Source of the DNA: Schistosoma haematobium
Lineage: Eukaryota > Platyhelminthes > Trematoda > Strigeidida > Schistosomatidae
Assembly (NCBI RefSeq): GCF_000699445.3
Contig: NC_067196.1
Location: forward strand, 22,399,116-22,463,115
Direction: 5' to 3'
DNA length: 64,000 bases
Shown: piece by piece, positions 22,561 through 34,857 of the stretch
How positions within the stretch are numbered: position 1 is the stretch's first letter
How the letters are laid out: each line of letters opens with the position of its first letter
Notes under the pieces: model-generated
Databases searched by the model: none
What the model was told of the DNA's origin: nothing
Seen by the model: only the letters and a program-made list of their open reading frames with translations
Translations under genes and position numbers: made by a program

Positions 22561-22739
22561 TTTTTTCAATCACATTTGTGACGATAGTTACCCGTATCCA
22601 TTGTTACGTAAGATTATATTTATTTTCACTGATAATCTATGCTTTTGTATACATAATTGAAGGAGGAGTCTATTTTGATTAATACAGTGCTTTTTGAAAC
22701 TTGGACGATTTTTTGGTAGCTTAAATCATCAACTAATCT

Positions 22740-23085
22740 TAGTCAGACAATCACTGGAATTCTGGAAGCACTGTACAGCTTTTCCATCCTAATATGGGAC
22801 ACCTCAACAGAGTGCATTCACGATTCAACGGGTTTCAGTTATATCCTTTAATTGCAACTGACATTGGAAGATAATAGCTCACTATCACGAATTGATCAGA
22901 GTCAAACATGAAGAACGATAAATGCTGGTGCTGTGATTTAAATGTTAAACGCTCACCATAGGACTTCAGTATTTTTGAGTCATGTATGCACATTTCTTTG
23001 AAGTCCTGTACTAGAAAAAAACAGATATTCGATGTTTCCTGGTTTTCAATGGTTGTTTAACTAAGATCAGTCCATAATGTCAACT
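22740..23085. repeat. Decayed head-to-head pair of family A units
   Basis: Minus half 22740-22850 (TTCTGGAAGCACTGTACAGC, then ATGGGACACCTC and GAGTGCATTCACGAT) and plus half 22950-23085 (TGAAGTCCTGTACTAG then TTTCCTGGTTTTCAATGGTT and a TAACTAAGATCAG tail). Both ribozymes are destroyed. Confidence 0.5.
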
Positions 23086-23089
23086 ATAA

Positions 23090-23570
23090 AATTTTCTATA
23101 TATTTCCCTTGGTTGTTAGGTTTTTAGATGTGCTCGAAATGCGATGAATCGATTATAGCTGCTTGTTAGAAATAATTATTCCGATTAGCTTTAAAATAAT
23201 TGTGATGATTTCTCGGAAACATTAACATGCGACAGCCCGATTTGTTTTCTGGCTTTCGTTGATAGTTTTATGGTGGTTCGTTAGTCTGCAAAATATTTTC
23301 TGATGAAGTTATTTGTTTTAAGCAAAATTGTCTACGCTCATAGCACTATCGCTTTTTTTAATCTGATTGACTATGGACACAATATCAAGATTGAAAACAC
23401 TAAGTTAATTCACAAGTTTCGATTAACTTGCCAAAGAAGGAAGATTGCTATTGCTTAACATAGTTGATGCTATCGGCGTCAGTTACCGTCGCGTCACTCA
23501 GAGTGTCTTCATGAAATATTAAAATCATACATCAAATACATTAATTGCACACCTTCCTTCAGTTACCCTG
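23090..23570. other. No recognised feature
   Basis: AT-rich; no exon or repeat identified. Confidence 0.4.
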
Positions 23571-23574
23571 TACA

Positions 23575-23730
23575 TGCCTCATGTTTCTTTCAATTCTGTT
23601 GTTCCCGGAATCGCTCTCTCTCTCTTTTTGTTTTCTTCATCTCAATCTTCTGATGGCAGGCATTTCACTTCCGACCGGTGTTACATACTACCCACTTTTG
23701 TCAATATAAGTAGTATATGCCACGGTAATA
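23575..23730 (-). repeat. Family C fragment
   Basis: Its reverse complement starts GTGGCATATACTACTTATAT and contains GGAAGTGAAATGCCTGCCAT, matching the 5' half of family C (compare 9466 and 46804). The 85-codon open frame on the plus strand is a shadow. Confidence 0.6.
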
Positions 23731-24289
23731 TTATTTTTGCAAATAATTTCAATCAGTCGATTAGAACTCATTGCCTTAAGGCATATCATTTTCTTACCCC
23801 CTCTTATACGAACGTTTATCTTTATCTGTGACGCATTTCTCTAGTATTTCCTTACTACTTAAGGCTCAATCAACATGATATATTAAAAGTTCGTTTTTTA
23901 CTAATACTGCAAGAATCAATCTATCATGTATTAAGTTCGGAAGTATTTTAACTAGATGTATATGCAATTTTTCAGTCATAACAATCCATAATGATTTTTA
24001 AGTAATAATATGTATCTTATGTAGAACTTCTTTGTAAACTGACATCATTTGTGGATTTTGTTTTTGGAAAATCAGGATTAAATCAAAAGCTCTTAAATCC
24101 TGCTTTATTTAGTTTAGATATACCCTCCCACCAGTTGACTAAGAGTTATACTCGATATACTCAGGATTCATGATGGGTATATTTACTTGTGAACTAGTTA
24201 GTTTAAATCTCAGAGTTCACATATCCGCGAATTAAGTATTTGAAATCAGTTATTGGTGCTTACAGTTTGTATTACAGATTGATCTTAGA

Positions 24290-24440
24290 CAATGGTAATA
24301 AGCCAGGAAGTGCTGGATGTCTATTTAGCTTTAGCATGATATTCATCAAGAGTGTACGTGTATCCTAATCTGGGATAGAACCCGAGACCATCAGGTCCCT
24401 TAATAACCGCTTAGTTTTCAGGCTACTGTGACATAATCAA
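24290..24440 (-). repeat. Diverged family A unit
   Basis: Minus-strand order of ribozyme tail (CCAGGAAGTGCTGGATG), decayed core, B-box relic (GGGATAGAACCCGAGACC) and A-box region. No active core. Confidence 0.5.
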
Positions 24441-24629
24441 AACGTTGAATTGTCTAGCTTCAAGCAATTAGCGATATTCCGCATACATAGGATGGTCTTA
24501 AATTCAAATTCCACCAACAAGATCTGAAGTTCTTGAGTCCGATTTCCACGAGTGGTTATTTTAGAGAAGTCTCTTACAAGAATAGAACTCATATCCACTG
24601 TATCCTAGTATTATAATGTATTCTACTTA

Positions 24630-24855
24630 GATATGCCACCAGATATAGGTAATATGTAATACCAGTCGGAAGTGGAATGTATGCCAGCAGAAGTTCATGT
24701 GAAGAAAACAAAATGAAAAATGAAGCGTGTAAAGGACAACTGGTAGATGTGGAAATAATGTGTTTAATGTGTGGCCCTCAAATTTTACGAAATCACTTTG
24801 TAATTTTGCATCAAACAATAAATTGGTTCCCCCTTTTGAGTTTCCGTTCTCTACA
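24630..24855 (+). repeat. Family C copy, truncated
   Basis: CCAGTCGGAAGTGGAATGTA, AAATGAAAAATGAAGCG, TGTGGCCCTCAAATTTTACG and TTGCATCAAACAATA line up with the family C copies. An RTE fragment begins directly at its right edge. Confidence 0.55.
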
Positions 24856-25840
24856 GTACTTACTTACTGATGCATGTCACCCCTCGTGGAGGAGCGCGGG
24901 TCTCACACCAGCACTCCCAACCCAACCTTCTCCTGGCAATACTTTCCAGTTGCTACTTATCATTTTCGTATCTGCTTCAAATCTCCGATGCAGTGTGTTC
25001 TTCGGCCTTTCTCTTTTCGATTTCCCTTCAGGATTCCGAATTGCCGCTTACCTCGTGACGCAGTTTGATGATTTCCTCAATTTATGTCCTGTCCACTTCC
25101 AGAGTCTTTTCCTAATTTCCACTCTAGTTGGAAGCTGGTTTGTTCTCTCCCACAGCAGGCTGTTGCTGATGGTATATAGCCAATGGACATCCAGTATCTT
25201 AAATAGACAGTTGTTTACAAATACTTGCACATTTTTGATGATGGTTGTGATGGTTCTCCATGTTTCAGTTCCGTATAGTAGAACGGTTTCGACGTTCGTG
25301 TTAAATATTTTGACTTCGATATTGGCTTCCAGACAGTTTGATGAGTTTATTAGTTCTTCAACTGTGGGAATGCTGCCCTCGCCTTTACGTCTGCATCAGA
25401 TCCTTCACGTTCAGTGATGATGCTGACCATATGGGTAAGAAAACGTTTCTACCTCTTCCACAGTTTCTCCATCAAGTGTGATTGGGTTGGTGTTCTCTGT
25501 GTTGTATTTGAGGATCTTGCTTCTTCTCTTTTATATGCTGACGCCTACTGATACAGAGGCTACTGCTACATTAGTTGTTTTCATCTGCATTTGTTGATGT
25601 GTGTGGGGTAGAAGAGCTAGGTCATCTGTGAAGTCCAAAACTTCTAGTTACAACCAAGCTGTTTAACATATTCCGTGCTTCGCTCAGATGTGGAGGTCTT
25701 CATTATCCAGTCAACCACCAGAAGGAAGAGGAAGGGTGATGATAGTCAGCTTTGTCGTACTCCGTTCCTCACTTGGAATGTATCTGTCAGCTGTCTTCCA
25801 TGCATCACTTTGCAGTATAGATTTTCTGCAGTAATCAAAT
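24856..25840 (-). mobile_element. 5'-truncated RTE retrotransposon, second subfamily
   Basis: On the minus strand it encodes, in broken frames, the end of the RT domain and the C-terminal region ([33 protein letters not shown] are clear). It finishes with a 3' end TAAGTAAGTA related to but different from the 38410 element (GAGGGGTGACATGCATCAGT instead of GGAGTAACAGGCG). It stops upstream at a position corresponding to the HGGQLT/VKTGVRQG region. The 246-codon plus-strand frame across it is antisense. No clear TSD was found. Confidence 0.8.
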
Positions 25841-25960
25841 GATCATCTAGCTGAGATTATTCTGTGATGTAAATCATTAAATTCAAAGTTTTCCACAAAT
25901 GTTGCATACAGACAATCAAATTTTATTTGAAGTTTATTTAAATATACAATTAAAAATGAA

Positions 25961-26760
25961 ATTATTAAACCAACTAAGGTAGTTTATGAGTCAATGATAA
26001 CCATGAAAACGATTACATAATAAGTGAAAAGTACAAATTGATAGTGTGATAACAGGTGAATTAGTTTCGATCAGAATAATAAAGGCTCAAATCAATGTTA
26101 CATAATCAGAAATAGGTCAGTGATTAGAAAAATATAGACAGTGAGATAACATTTATAAAATTATAAGATGACGTGATAAGTGTTCAGATAACTGGGCCGT
26201 GAAACGTATATTTGAAAGAAAACAAAATAAAATAGTAGGGGGGGGTGAGGAAAAATAATAAACAAATTCATCTATTAAGGCCAAAAGAGAGATAAAGGTG
26301 TTACAAATTTCTTCTGAACACAAAGACTTGGCTTGCTGGCTCGAATTCCTATAGCTTCTGCTATGTGTAAGAGACGAGATCGAACAGCATAAAGGAATCT
26401 AGTGGGAATATGATAAATAACTTTAAATGATTTGTTTCCGTCCACTACATGACCACTATCGATCAAGTGTGATAGAACCGAGCTGCGTATTGTCTTGACG
26501 TTACCTTTTCTTAACCACGAAGGGAGGTGTTCACTAACTCTTTGATTCAGTTGCCTGGTAGTGCGCCCAATATAGCTTTCTCCACAGGAGCAGCTGAATT
26601 CATAGATACACATAGAAGTGGTATAACCAGGTAACTTATCCTTCAGTTGGGGAATCCCCGTAGATCGGGTCGAATACAATAGACAGAGGTTGGCAGCATT
26701 AAACGTTCTCTTTACTGGTGATGTAGCTAGTGATGTATTACGTGATAGACTGACTAGAGC
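25961..26760 (-). mobile_element. 5'-truncated Penelope-like element
   Basis: The 800-bp insert is bracketed by a 30-base direct repeat with one mismatch (25931-25960 and 26761-26790, beginning AGTTTATTTAAATATACAAT). The minus strand carries the PLE C-terminal coding region and about 310 bases of 3' flank. Truncation exactly at the repeat edge supports retrotransposition rather than rearrangement. Confidence 0.75.
26275..26760 (-). pseudogene. PLE C-terminus with intact GIY-YIG nuclease domain
   Basis: The frame is open without a stop from the truncation point to its natural end. It reads CIYEFSCSCG (GIY position), SYIGRTTRQL (YIG position), QRVSEHLPSWL with the catalytic-type Arg, then SVLSHLIDSGH, VRSRLLHIAEAI and the end VTPLSLFWP. 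In PLEs this domain follows the reverse transcriptase and cleaves the target. The absence of stops suggests a young copy, but the RT is missing so it cannot act alone. It differs clearly from the PLE protein at 6500, so two PLE families are present. Confidence 0.85.
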
Positions 26761-26790
26761 AGTTTATTTAAATATACAATTGAAAATGAA

Positions 26791-27665
26791 GTAAAATTGA
26801 CATTGTTATTCTTTTATCAAAGTTTCACAATTCATCCCTACACTCCTAAAATGTTTGAGCAAATTAAAAACTAAACTAAACAATTTTATTTTGTATGTTG
26901 TTTCCAACAAAAAGAATGTTCTTCTAAAAATACATTTTTATCGCTAAATGAATGAACCCTTCTTTATGATCATTTATTACTATTATTATTACCATTATTA
27001 TTATTACTATTATTATTATTATTATTCCAGTGTTTACGTCCATCATGACGACAAACCACATTATTTATTTATTTATCGGAAGTAATTTCCAATCGGAATA
27101 TAACATAATAAATGATATTAGCATCATTTATATTCACAAAAATTAATAAGATGACGTAAAAACAATATTTCATAGAAATTACATTTATTTAATGAAAATA
27201 TAGTCATTAATAAATGATAGTTAGCCTAGTGATTAGATTCATTTAACTTTGATACAAAAATAAAAACCCTACTATCCTATATCAACTTTAAATGATTTTG
27301 TTCTGGGCAATGAAGTATTATCATTATTAGCATTATCAGTTTGTAAAAAAAAACATAGTAACCCCAAATCATGGATGCAAATTTGTAAATATGTGATACA
27401 TTTTATTGATTAAAATTATTGATCAAAGATAGTTCTGATCAAAGTTGATTGTTCTTTTTTTCTTTTCTTTATAAAACAATAAAGTTTATAATCAGCATAG
27501 GAAACTTGTTGAGATTACTGAATTTTATAGTTTAGATTATGAATTGACAGTGAATAGACAAATATTGAAAGGTAGAAAGTAATAAACAGTTGTTTCAACC
27601 CTGATACAAAGAATTTTGACTGATGACTTACCAATGATTGGATTCAAAATTTGTAGATTTTATCT
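26791..27665. other. AT-rich stretch with simple ATT repeats
   Basis: An (ATT)n/(TAT)n run lies at about 26980-27027. Nothing else recognised. Confidence 0.45.
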
Positions 27666-27669
27666 TTAT

Positions 27670-27725
27670 TTCAATTCCAGGTTTTCCATGGTGCTCTAGC
27701 TTCAACTGACTCATGATCTTAACCA
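27670..27725 (+). repeat. Family A tail fragment
   Basis: Only the last ~50 bases: CCAGGTTTTCCATGGTGCTC then TCAACTGACTCATGATC. Confidence 0.6.
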
Positions 27726-28176
27726 TTTAAATAATAAAAAGTTTATATTCATGATAGTTCTTTCTTGCATTTATCTTATTACTCTAGTAATGTAAACCCT
27801 TTCGATTAGTTTAACTAGTTTAGTTATGGCTACCATGAATTGAATTCAATTAGATGGTTGTAGTTTAGTGTTTTTTCAAATGTTAGTTATGGTCGAAAAG
27901 GAGATTAATTAACAAAAGCTTTTAGCTTAGTTATATCTAATCTTAAATTCAATGCTATTCCAGTCAATATTATGAGTGTTATTACTCATTACAAAGTAAT
28001 TACACAAGGTGTTTAGTCGCTTCTATAGAATTAAATATTAAAGTATCAATTATTGTACAATAATAAGTTTGATAATTTTACATAGAATTTTTTTTGTTGT
28101 CCATTGATTACTTATTTGTAAAATGAGATTCTACGCCGTGTTTCAAATCCTAATGTTTTTTTATTCCCAACTTAGA

Positions 28177-28615
28177 TCAGTTAGATGATGAATCGATAGA
28201 TAACTGTTCCGCTCTAGAAGGCTAATGAAATCACAAACACGAAAAGAAATTAAGCCATCAAACATAGGTCATGAGTTTGCATGCACGACGGAAATAGTTA
28301 AAGGAATGAACAGTTTACTACCACCTATGAAATGTGGAAAATTTTCAACTGACAATCAGTCAACTGTGAACATAAATATTGATAATCCAGTCAAACACTT
28401 ACAATCAGTAAAGGAAACATGAAAAGATTCACGATCAAAATCTTGCAAATATGAAAATAAAATGAAAACTTGCAATGTTCCTACTGTTTTAAATGCTGTG
28501 AAAACTATTGGGTCTTTGACTGGCATGGAATCTGGTGTTTGTCTATCAACGATGATATTTCACATGATGACAATCTTTTAAAATCAAGCCAATCGGAGTA
28601 TTGTCTAAAATGATC
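28177..28615 (+). pseudogene. Possible decayed exon
   Basis: A good acceptor-like sequence (TTTTTTTATTCCCAACTTAG ending at 28176) precedes coding-like DNA that reads QLDDESIDNCSALEG, then in another frame MKSQTRKEIKPSNIGHE, and later in a third frame LQCSYCFKCCENYWVFDWHG with paired cysteines. Stops and frame changes interrupt it (a stop at about 28420). No family is recognised. It could be a decayed exon of a host gene or of an unknown element; chance composition is also possible. Confidence 0.3.
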
Positions 28616-28841
28616 ATTCCGCTCCAATGTTCATACACAAAAATATATGTAACTTATGTTTCTGTTCAAATAATTTAAGTTTGTTCCAACCCTTCAAGGT
28701 CATTTATATTCTAACTGTAAAATGTTCAAGAAACAAAATTCTTTTTTTTGTTAAAATAAACTTATTTTCTTTTATTAATTATGCCTATAACTATTGTCAT
28801 TTACTCACGTATTTTTACAAAAAGCTTAAACTATTTCATTT

Positions 28842-28960
28842 TGACGTTTCGTGACTTAATATAAGCTACTTATTTAAAGCAAATAAATGTGTGTTAATTT
28901 ATTTCGGTTATTTATTTGCTCTGAAGAAGTAGCTTATATTAAGTCACGAAACATCAGGAA
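28842..28960. repeat. Head-to-head P2 hammerhead pair (PLE-type)
   Basis: Left minus arm (GACGTTTCGTGACTTAATAT..AAGCTACTT) and right plus arm (28921-28957) are reverse complements around a ~45-base spacer rich in AATAAATGTGTGTTAATTTA. The same layout recurs at 45843-45962. The left arm has lost its CUGAAGA. Confidence 0.75.
28918..28960 (+). ncRNA. P2 hammerhead, partly decayed
   Basis: CUGAAGA, stem II GUAGCUUA/UAAGUCAC with one mismatch, GAAA, ACAUC. Stem III has lost the ACGU palindrome. Confidence 0.6.
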
Positions 28961-29004
28961 TATTATTTTTCTATCCATTGGGATATAACAAAAATATAAT
29001 TTTA

Positions 29005-29340
29005 ATAGTTAAGATCATGAATCAATTGAAGATAGACCACCATGAAAAACCTGGAAGCACTGGATGGTTTTTTCGTCCTATTATGGGACTCAGCAGTACG
29101 CATCACGACCTCGCCTAGCGAGATTCGAGCCAAGGACTTGTCAGTCTCGCGCGCGAGCGCTTAACTATTAAGTCACTGAACCGGCATCCAACAGTGGGAT
29201 CGTGGATGCACAATTCTGAGGAGTCACATAGTAGGACGAAACGGCCGTCCAGTGTCTCCACGTTTTCCCTGGTGGTCTAGCTTCAATCGATTCATGATCT
29301 CAACTACTGAAACCATTACAACATCCACAAAACCCCTTCT
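29005..29340. repeat. Head-to-head pair of family A units
   Basis: Minus unit (ribozyme 29055-29105, reversed B box GAGATTCGAGCCAAGG and A box) then the plus ribozyme half (29205-29265, CUGAGGAG with GAAACGGCCGUC). The right end carries CCACAAAACCCCTTCTGATA, the inverse of the outer motif at 341 and 5228. The left ribozyme has lost its first core bases; the right has a stem II mismatch (GUCA) and a weak stem I. Confidence 0.8.
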
Positions 29341-29710
29341 GATATTAAAAATACAATTATTGTTAACTTTTTAATGCACAATTTATTTGAAATTATCAAG
29401 TTCAACCTTAACAATAATGCCTTTCAATCAATTCATTTTGTAAAATATTGAAGGATTTCCCTTGTCTATTCTTTGAATAATAATTCCCATAGAATTTTGA
29501 AGGAAAATGAATAACAGTAAAATATTAGTAAAATGTCTTTCATTTAGGTAATAACACACTCTAGTATTTTTATATTTTGCATTCACAATTCGTAATTTTA
29601 ACCAAACATTTGATTTTGAATTAATTAATTACTATTACTTGTCGTTAGGTAGGTATATTAATTTCCATTGTATTCATTTAACTTTGTGGAATAAGACTTT
29701 TTTGAGCATC

Positions 29711-29712
<2 letters not shown>

Positions 29713-29752
<40 letters not shown>
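29713..29752. repeat. (AT)n microsatellite
   Basis: About 19-20 uninterrupted AT units. Confidence 0.95.
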
Positions 29753-29753
<1 letters not shown>

Positions 29754-29774
29754 GTAAACTTGTGTTATTCTTAA

Positions 29775-29960
29775 ACAAAGTTAGACAGTGATTAGCAGTA
29801 AAATCTAGGACACGTATTACATCCTTTTTATGTCTCTTCACCTGAATGTACTTGCATTTCAGTGTTATTATATTCAGTGAGAGTTGAACCTAGAGCCTTT
29901 TGCATCTCTCGATCAACGCGTAACTCTTTTAGCTAGAGTCCAGATAGATACTGGCTTGTG
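29775..29960 (-). repeat. Diverged family B unit
   Basis: TTAGCAGTAAAATCTAGGAC, GAATGTACTTGCATTTCAGT, a reversed B box (GAGAGTTGAACCTAGAG) and TAGATACTGGCTTGTG follow the Sm-alpha minus-strand order. The ribozyme core is destroyed. Confidence 0.6.
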
Positions 29961-30639
29961 TAACAGACGTAAACTTTATTCTATTTATAAGCGTTTGAAC
30001 CTTCACTTTGTTTGTGTTGTGGACCACGAATGATCAGCTTCTTTTGGTGTATGTACATCTTGTGTGGATTGGCTTGTTATTACCATGAAGTCACAAGCGT
30101 TTTTAAATAAATTTGAAACTAGTTAATAGTATAATTAAAGGAGAGAATTTAGTCCCAGTGCAGACACATCATTTGGATGTACATTTCATTGATCACTTTA
30201 TGATCTCAATAGAATTAGGATTGCCTGAAGATGTATATTTACCATAAACTTGATCACTTAAAATGAGCTTTATCTTATAGTTGTCCATTCCATTTTGACT
30301 ATTAAATTGATCATATTGTTGTGAAAATGATGGAAGTTTTGTTGTAAAGAATATTCTTCATTGTTCACATCATCTTTGTCTTAAATGTCTATTAGTTAAA
30401 AAAATATTCTATTTTCAGATGATCGCAAAGATTTGTACCTCATCAGGATTATTTTATTTGCGTCATTTTTTTCTGAACCGAGTAGCTTATGTATGGAGAT
30501 TTCATTGCTTTTCTGGATAAATCGAGGTGTACATACTTCAGTAAGTACTGAGCTCAATTGTAATTCGAAGTGAATTAGTACATATATCTATGGTGTGAAT
30601 TATGTGTATGTATATTGCCACTATTATGAGTGGAACGTT

Positions 30640-30800
30640 TATATTATTATATACCACTGGATTCCGACTCAGTGGTCTGCAGGTTATGCATTCACGTGAG
30701 AGACCGAAGGTTTTAGGTTCGATTGTCGGTCATGAGTGTGCACTGCTGTATAGTCCAGTGGTTGTAGGTTTTCATTGGTTGCCTAACTTGGATAGTTTTG
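30640..30800 (+). repeat. Diverged family A unit
   Basis: CACTGGATTCCGACTCAGTG, A box (AGTGGTCTGCAGGTTATGC), B box (AGGTTCGATTGTCGG), then a ribozyme relic (TGCACTGCTG..TAGTCCAGTGG) lacking GAAA and most of stem II. The 90-codon frame here is incidental. Confidence 0.65.
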
Positions 30801-33790
30801 TAATCTCAATAACATTCAACAATCTTTACAACCCTGTGGTGACAATTAAGCTATTTGAATTTCCCTATCTTTAACTGTTTGCTTACTCGGTTGACCCAAC
30901 TAATCAGTCATTCAGAAAAAGGACAAATAACTTTAAGGTCGAAGGTCAAGTTAGAGAGGATTAACAGTGTAAACAACAGTCACACAATGACAGGTAACAA
31001 CCGGCCAAATTTCAAGTCAACTGTTGGTTCATTGTGAGGAAATTCTAGATCACTTCTTTTGGCGAATGTACTGATGTAGTCTAGAGAAAAATAATGAGAT
31101 CTGCACAATTAAATCGTTCCAGCTAAGAGAATACATCTATAAAATCCTTAACCCGGCTATAGCTATCCTTCGTCATCTTAAAAACATTACTCAAGTCAGT
31201 TATATGATTACAAAAATAATAAGACTTTTCTGCTTTATTTCCAGATTCTGATTCAACAAAATAAAATCTCTTTTATTCAAGATTTAAGAAAAATGATTGA
31301 ATTACATTAATATTTGATAAAATATAACCGGAGGCATCATAAAATTACCATATCTCTTTCTGGAAAATAAATAATAAATGAAGATTTCATAGAAGATGCA
31401 ATTCAATTGTCAATTATCAATCACCTACGCACACACATACATACTCACAAATTATGGTCCAATAGAACAAAACAAAATGAAAGTGTTTAATCAATATTAA
31501 TAGTAGATAGTCTCATTTTAAACGATTTCTCCCATTGATAACAGTCACAAAATAGAATAATGTAAAAGTTAATTTATTCCATGGATTCGCTTCATCTGTT
31601 TATAACGTTAATATTTTGATCAATCTTTGTTGGTGATTGTGCGCTGTGTGTATGAATGGTTTTGATATATATATTATGGAACGGGTTATTTAAAAGATAT
31701 GGATTGAAGCCAGCAATAGTATCTAGGGTGTACTTTTCGTCCTGTTTAGTACTTGTCATACTGATTGAATAGAATATTTGACCTTATTAGCTAAATGGAT
31801 TACACTTTAGGGATTTAAAGAAAAAGGTACAGAGGAATTTAATGCTAGTTATTTACTACACATGCTAAATGAAGCAGGTGGTACACTGTTAAATTAAGAA
31901 AACCATTTTATCTCCGGTGTTATAGGTTGTATTTATACAAAAGAAAAAGAGAATATGAACATTGTAAACAACTGAATAAAAGATGTATGATTTCAAATAA
32001 ATATAGACTAAATATACAGGAGGACTAATACACATATTACAAGATAGTGAAACATGTAAGGAAGTTGTATCGCTCAGATTCAAGAAGAACTAAGGTACAC
32101 TGGAATTCATTTAGTTGTTAATCTATTGAATTCCATGGTTTTTTATTCATAGAAGTTATCAAATTAAACAAAGTGTGGTGGACGAAAATTCATAGCGAAT
32201 CAATCAATACAAATTAATGTTATACTATTTGGAATTTAAATCGAACTAATTCAATAGTCAAACATGAACGGAAGTCAAACTGAATTAATACATAATCTTA
32301 GACTTTATTCCTTCCTAATACATCATACTTTGGAAATTGAACATAGGGGATATAACGATTACAAGTGTAATTCATTTAAATTAATTTTGACAAATCCTAA
32401 CTTATAGTTAAACCAATGAATAATAATTACTAGGAACTAAGTGTTAATTTGAAAATACTTCAGTACATCGGTTCATAAAGATTTCTTATAACACTTGTTC
32501 TTGCTCATTATATTAACAGATTGAATTCAATGTTTTACTTCGGATTTCCGGGGTTTATATACAACTTTTTCATACATATAGTTTGTTTTGCTCACACACA
32601 CTGATACAAGTTATGAAATTGTTGAAATTCATGATACAACTGAATAGTTGTTTCATTCTAGTCCATGTTTACTTACCAGTATACACTCGTGTTAAATGAA
32701 AACTACTTATTTAAAGTTCAGTGATCTTAAAATCTGATTTTTTCCTATTTATTATAAAACGCTATATCATCTAAGTTTAACGTTGGGTTATTAACACAGT
32801 AATTTAACTCTACAAATCACTATTATATACTCTGTGAAATGTTAAATTATCTAACTTGTTGAATTACTAAAATTTACTGATCCACTACTATCCATTATGT
32901 GGTTATTGAATGTGGGTTTTTTTCTTTTAAGATACAATTGTTATGTTACGTAATATGTACGAAAAACTAGCCATATCAGTCATTGATGTCATTTCGTTTT
33001 TTTTTTGTTGTCAAAAGTAAATGACGTTAAAGTAAGATGTATCTAATAATTAAATATACTTCTAATATGTTTCTATGAATGAATTCTCATGAGAGGTCTA
33101 CAAGTTAACTTATGGGACTAAGTTATCTTTGATCATAAATATGATTGATTTTCATATATATACTGAGGCATTTTATCTGTTGATCATATAGAAGTTAAAG
33201 ATTCTTATACTCATTAGGACAGTTAATAAATAATTCTATGTATTACAATTCCTGCAATTGAATTAACTTAGCATCTACTATAATAAAAGTTATGATTTGT
33301 GGAAAGATTTAGAGAATAAGAAACTCTAAAAGAAATGTATATATATATTGAAACGAACGAATCAAAGTATTTTACACACGTTCTGATAATAGAAGTATTC
33401 TCTTTTGAGTTTGTAATCAATTGAAGGATTTATTGTATCTACCTTAACGTTCTTTTCAACTTAACACATGTGCTTGGACGTAAAGGTATATTGTGGAATT
33501 AATTCTTAATGCTTTGATAGCAACTGTGCAGTTTATTACTTTTTGAAAGTAAGTGAAGTTTGAACATAACACAGTCAAAATGAGTTAGTATGGGGTTGTG
33601 AAGATTGTTGAATGTTATTAAAATCATGAACTGACTTATGGTTAAATGTGTGATTAATTGAAACTCTCCAGTTAAATTGTTTGTAAGGGTTTGGAATTTT
33701 CCTTTGTTGAGGTCAAGGTCTACAATTAGTCAGTCTTTGTCTACATACGTGGATCGATAGCGGATTTTCTTGATATTATAATTTAGTCAC
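30801..33790. other. Long AT-rich stretch; one hammerhead relic
   Basis: A degraded family B minus fragment lies at 31685-31765 (CCAGCAATAGTATCTAGGGT then TTTTCGTCCTGTTTAGTACT). Otherwise no exon, RNA gene or repeat is recognised. Confidence 0.45.
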
Positions 33791-33794
33791 AGGT

Positions 33795-33990
33795 TTTCAA
33801 ATAAAGTTGAGTAGTGACTAGCAGTGAAATCCAAGATGTGCGTTTTGTCTTGCTTGGAACTTTCCTGCTGGATATGACCCAATCTCAGTATAGATATTTA
33901 CACAGACTCGAGTCCAGTAAATTTCGCTTCAAGAGCCTAACGTATTATCCACTTGGTTGTTGAGTTCAAACAGCACTAGCTTGTGGGATA
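33795..33990 (-). repeat. Diverged family B unit
   Basis: GTGACTAGCAGTGAAATCCA, GCGTTTTGTCTTGCTTGGAA, reversed B box (ACTCGAGTCCAGTAAA) and CACTTGGTTGTTGAGTT follow Sm-alpha order. Core residues are lost. Confidence 0.65.
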
Positions 33991-34574
33991 GGTATAAAGC
34001 TTATTCATAATAATGGGTATTTCCCCGTTCTCCTTAGTGTTAGCTCCTAGTTCGCTCATCAACTTGTATGCTTTTATCCATCCTTAAATTATTATAAGTT
34101 AATCACAAGACCGTGATTTAGATATCATACGGCAAATACTCTAACTTGACAAGTGATTTCTTATACATCCCACATTACTGGCCTGTAATGTATGATTGTA
34201 TATTCTATTTGATACATAATGGGTACATTGGTTGTCTTTTCTTTTGTTCTGATTGAGGCTTGAAAACAGAGTAATTCTGCGCAGGCCATTAAACGTTAGT
34301 ATATCTTGTTACCCAGCTGCAGAATGAACATCACTCGTTCAAAGTCACATCAACGTTTCTCAAAATTAACATTTAGAAATTACCTTAACTAAACTGTCAA
34401 TAAAAACAAATGATAAATAGACAATTTTTTTACTGTATAGGTATCCTAAATATTGGTTACCTACAGACACACTAGAAGTCAAAATGATGATTTTATCTTC
34501 AAATGACAGAATTTGAATTCAGTTACCAATACTTTTAACTTAAGATAATCCACAATATGATACAATAATCCGTG

Positions 34575-34690
34575 AGTGTCATCAGTGACATCGATTTCCA
34601 GTTAAATATGGTTGGATCTCTTCAGTAATAGATTCTCACTAAAACTCTATTAACCATTCTTTTTAAAACTGATCACTAGTGAGCATATTA
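34575..34690 (-). repeat. Family A 5' leader fragment
   Basis: TTCTCACTAAAACTCTATTA and GATCACTAGTGAGCATATTA match the leader at 5560-5630 (TTCTCACTAGAACTCCAGAA ... GGTCACTAGTGAGCAGTTGA). Confidence 0.55.
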
Positions 34691-34857
34691 TTATTAATGT
34701 CAAAATGTTAGGTTTATGGAATTTGTTTCTCTAGCTAGACAATAAATGAAAGCTAGCGAACACTGAACAACTGTTTCATTTTACAGTTCACTAAAAAAGT
34801 TTATATCCTAATAGAAGCTAGATCTTATACAGTCATGATTATCAATTACGAAGAAAG

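Noticed and set aside
24677..25417. 246-codon plus-strand open frame, the longest in the window
   Set aside because: It is antisense to the minus-strand RTE fragment 24856-25840 and begins in a family C repeat. No domain of its own.
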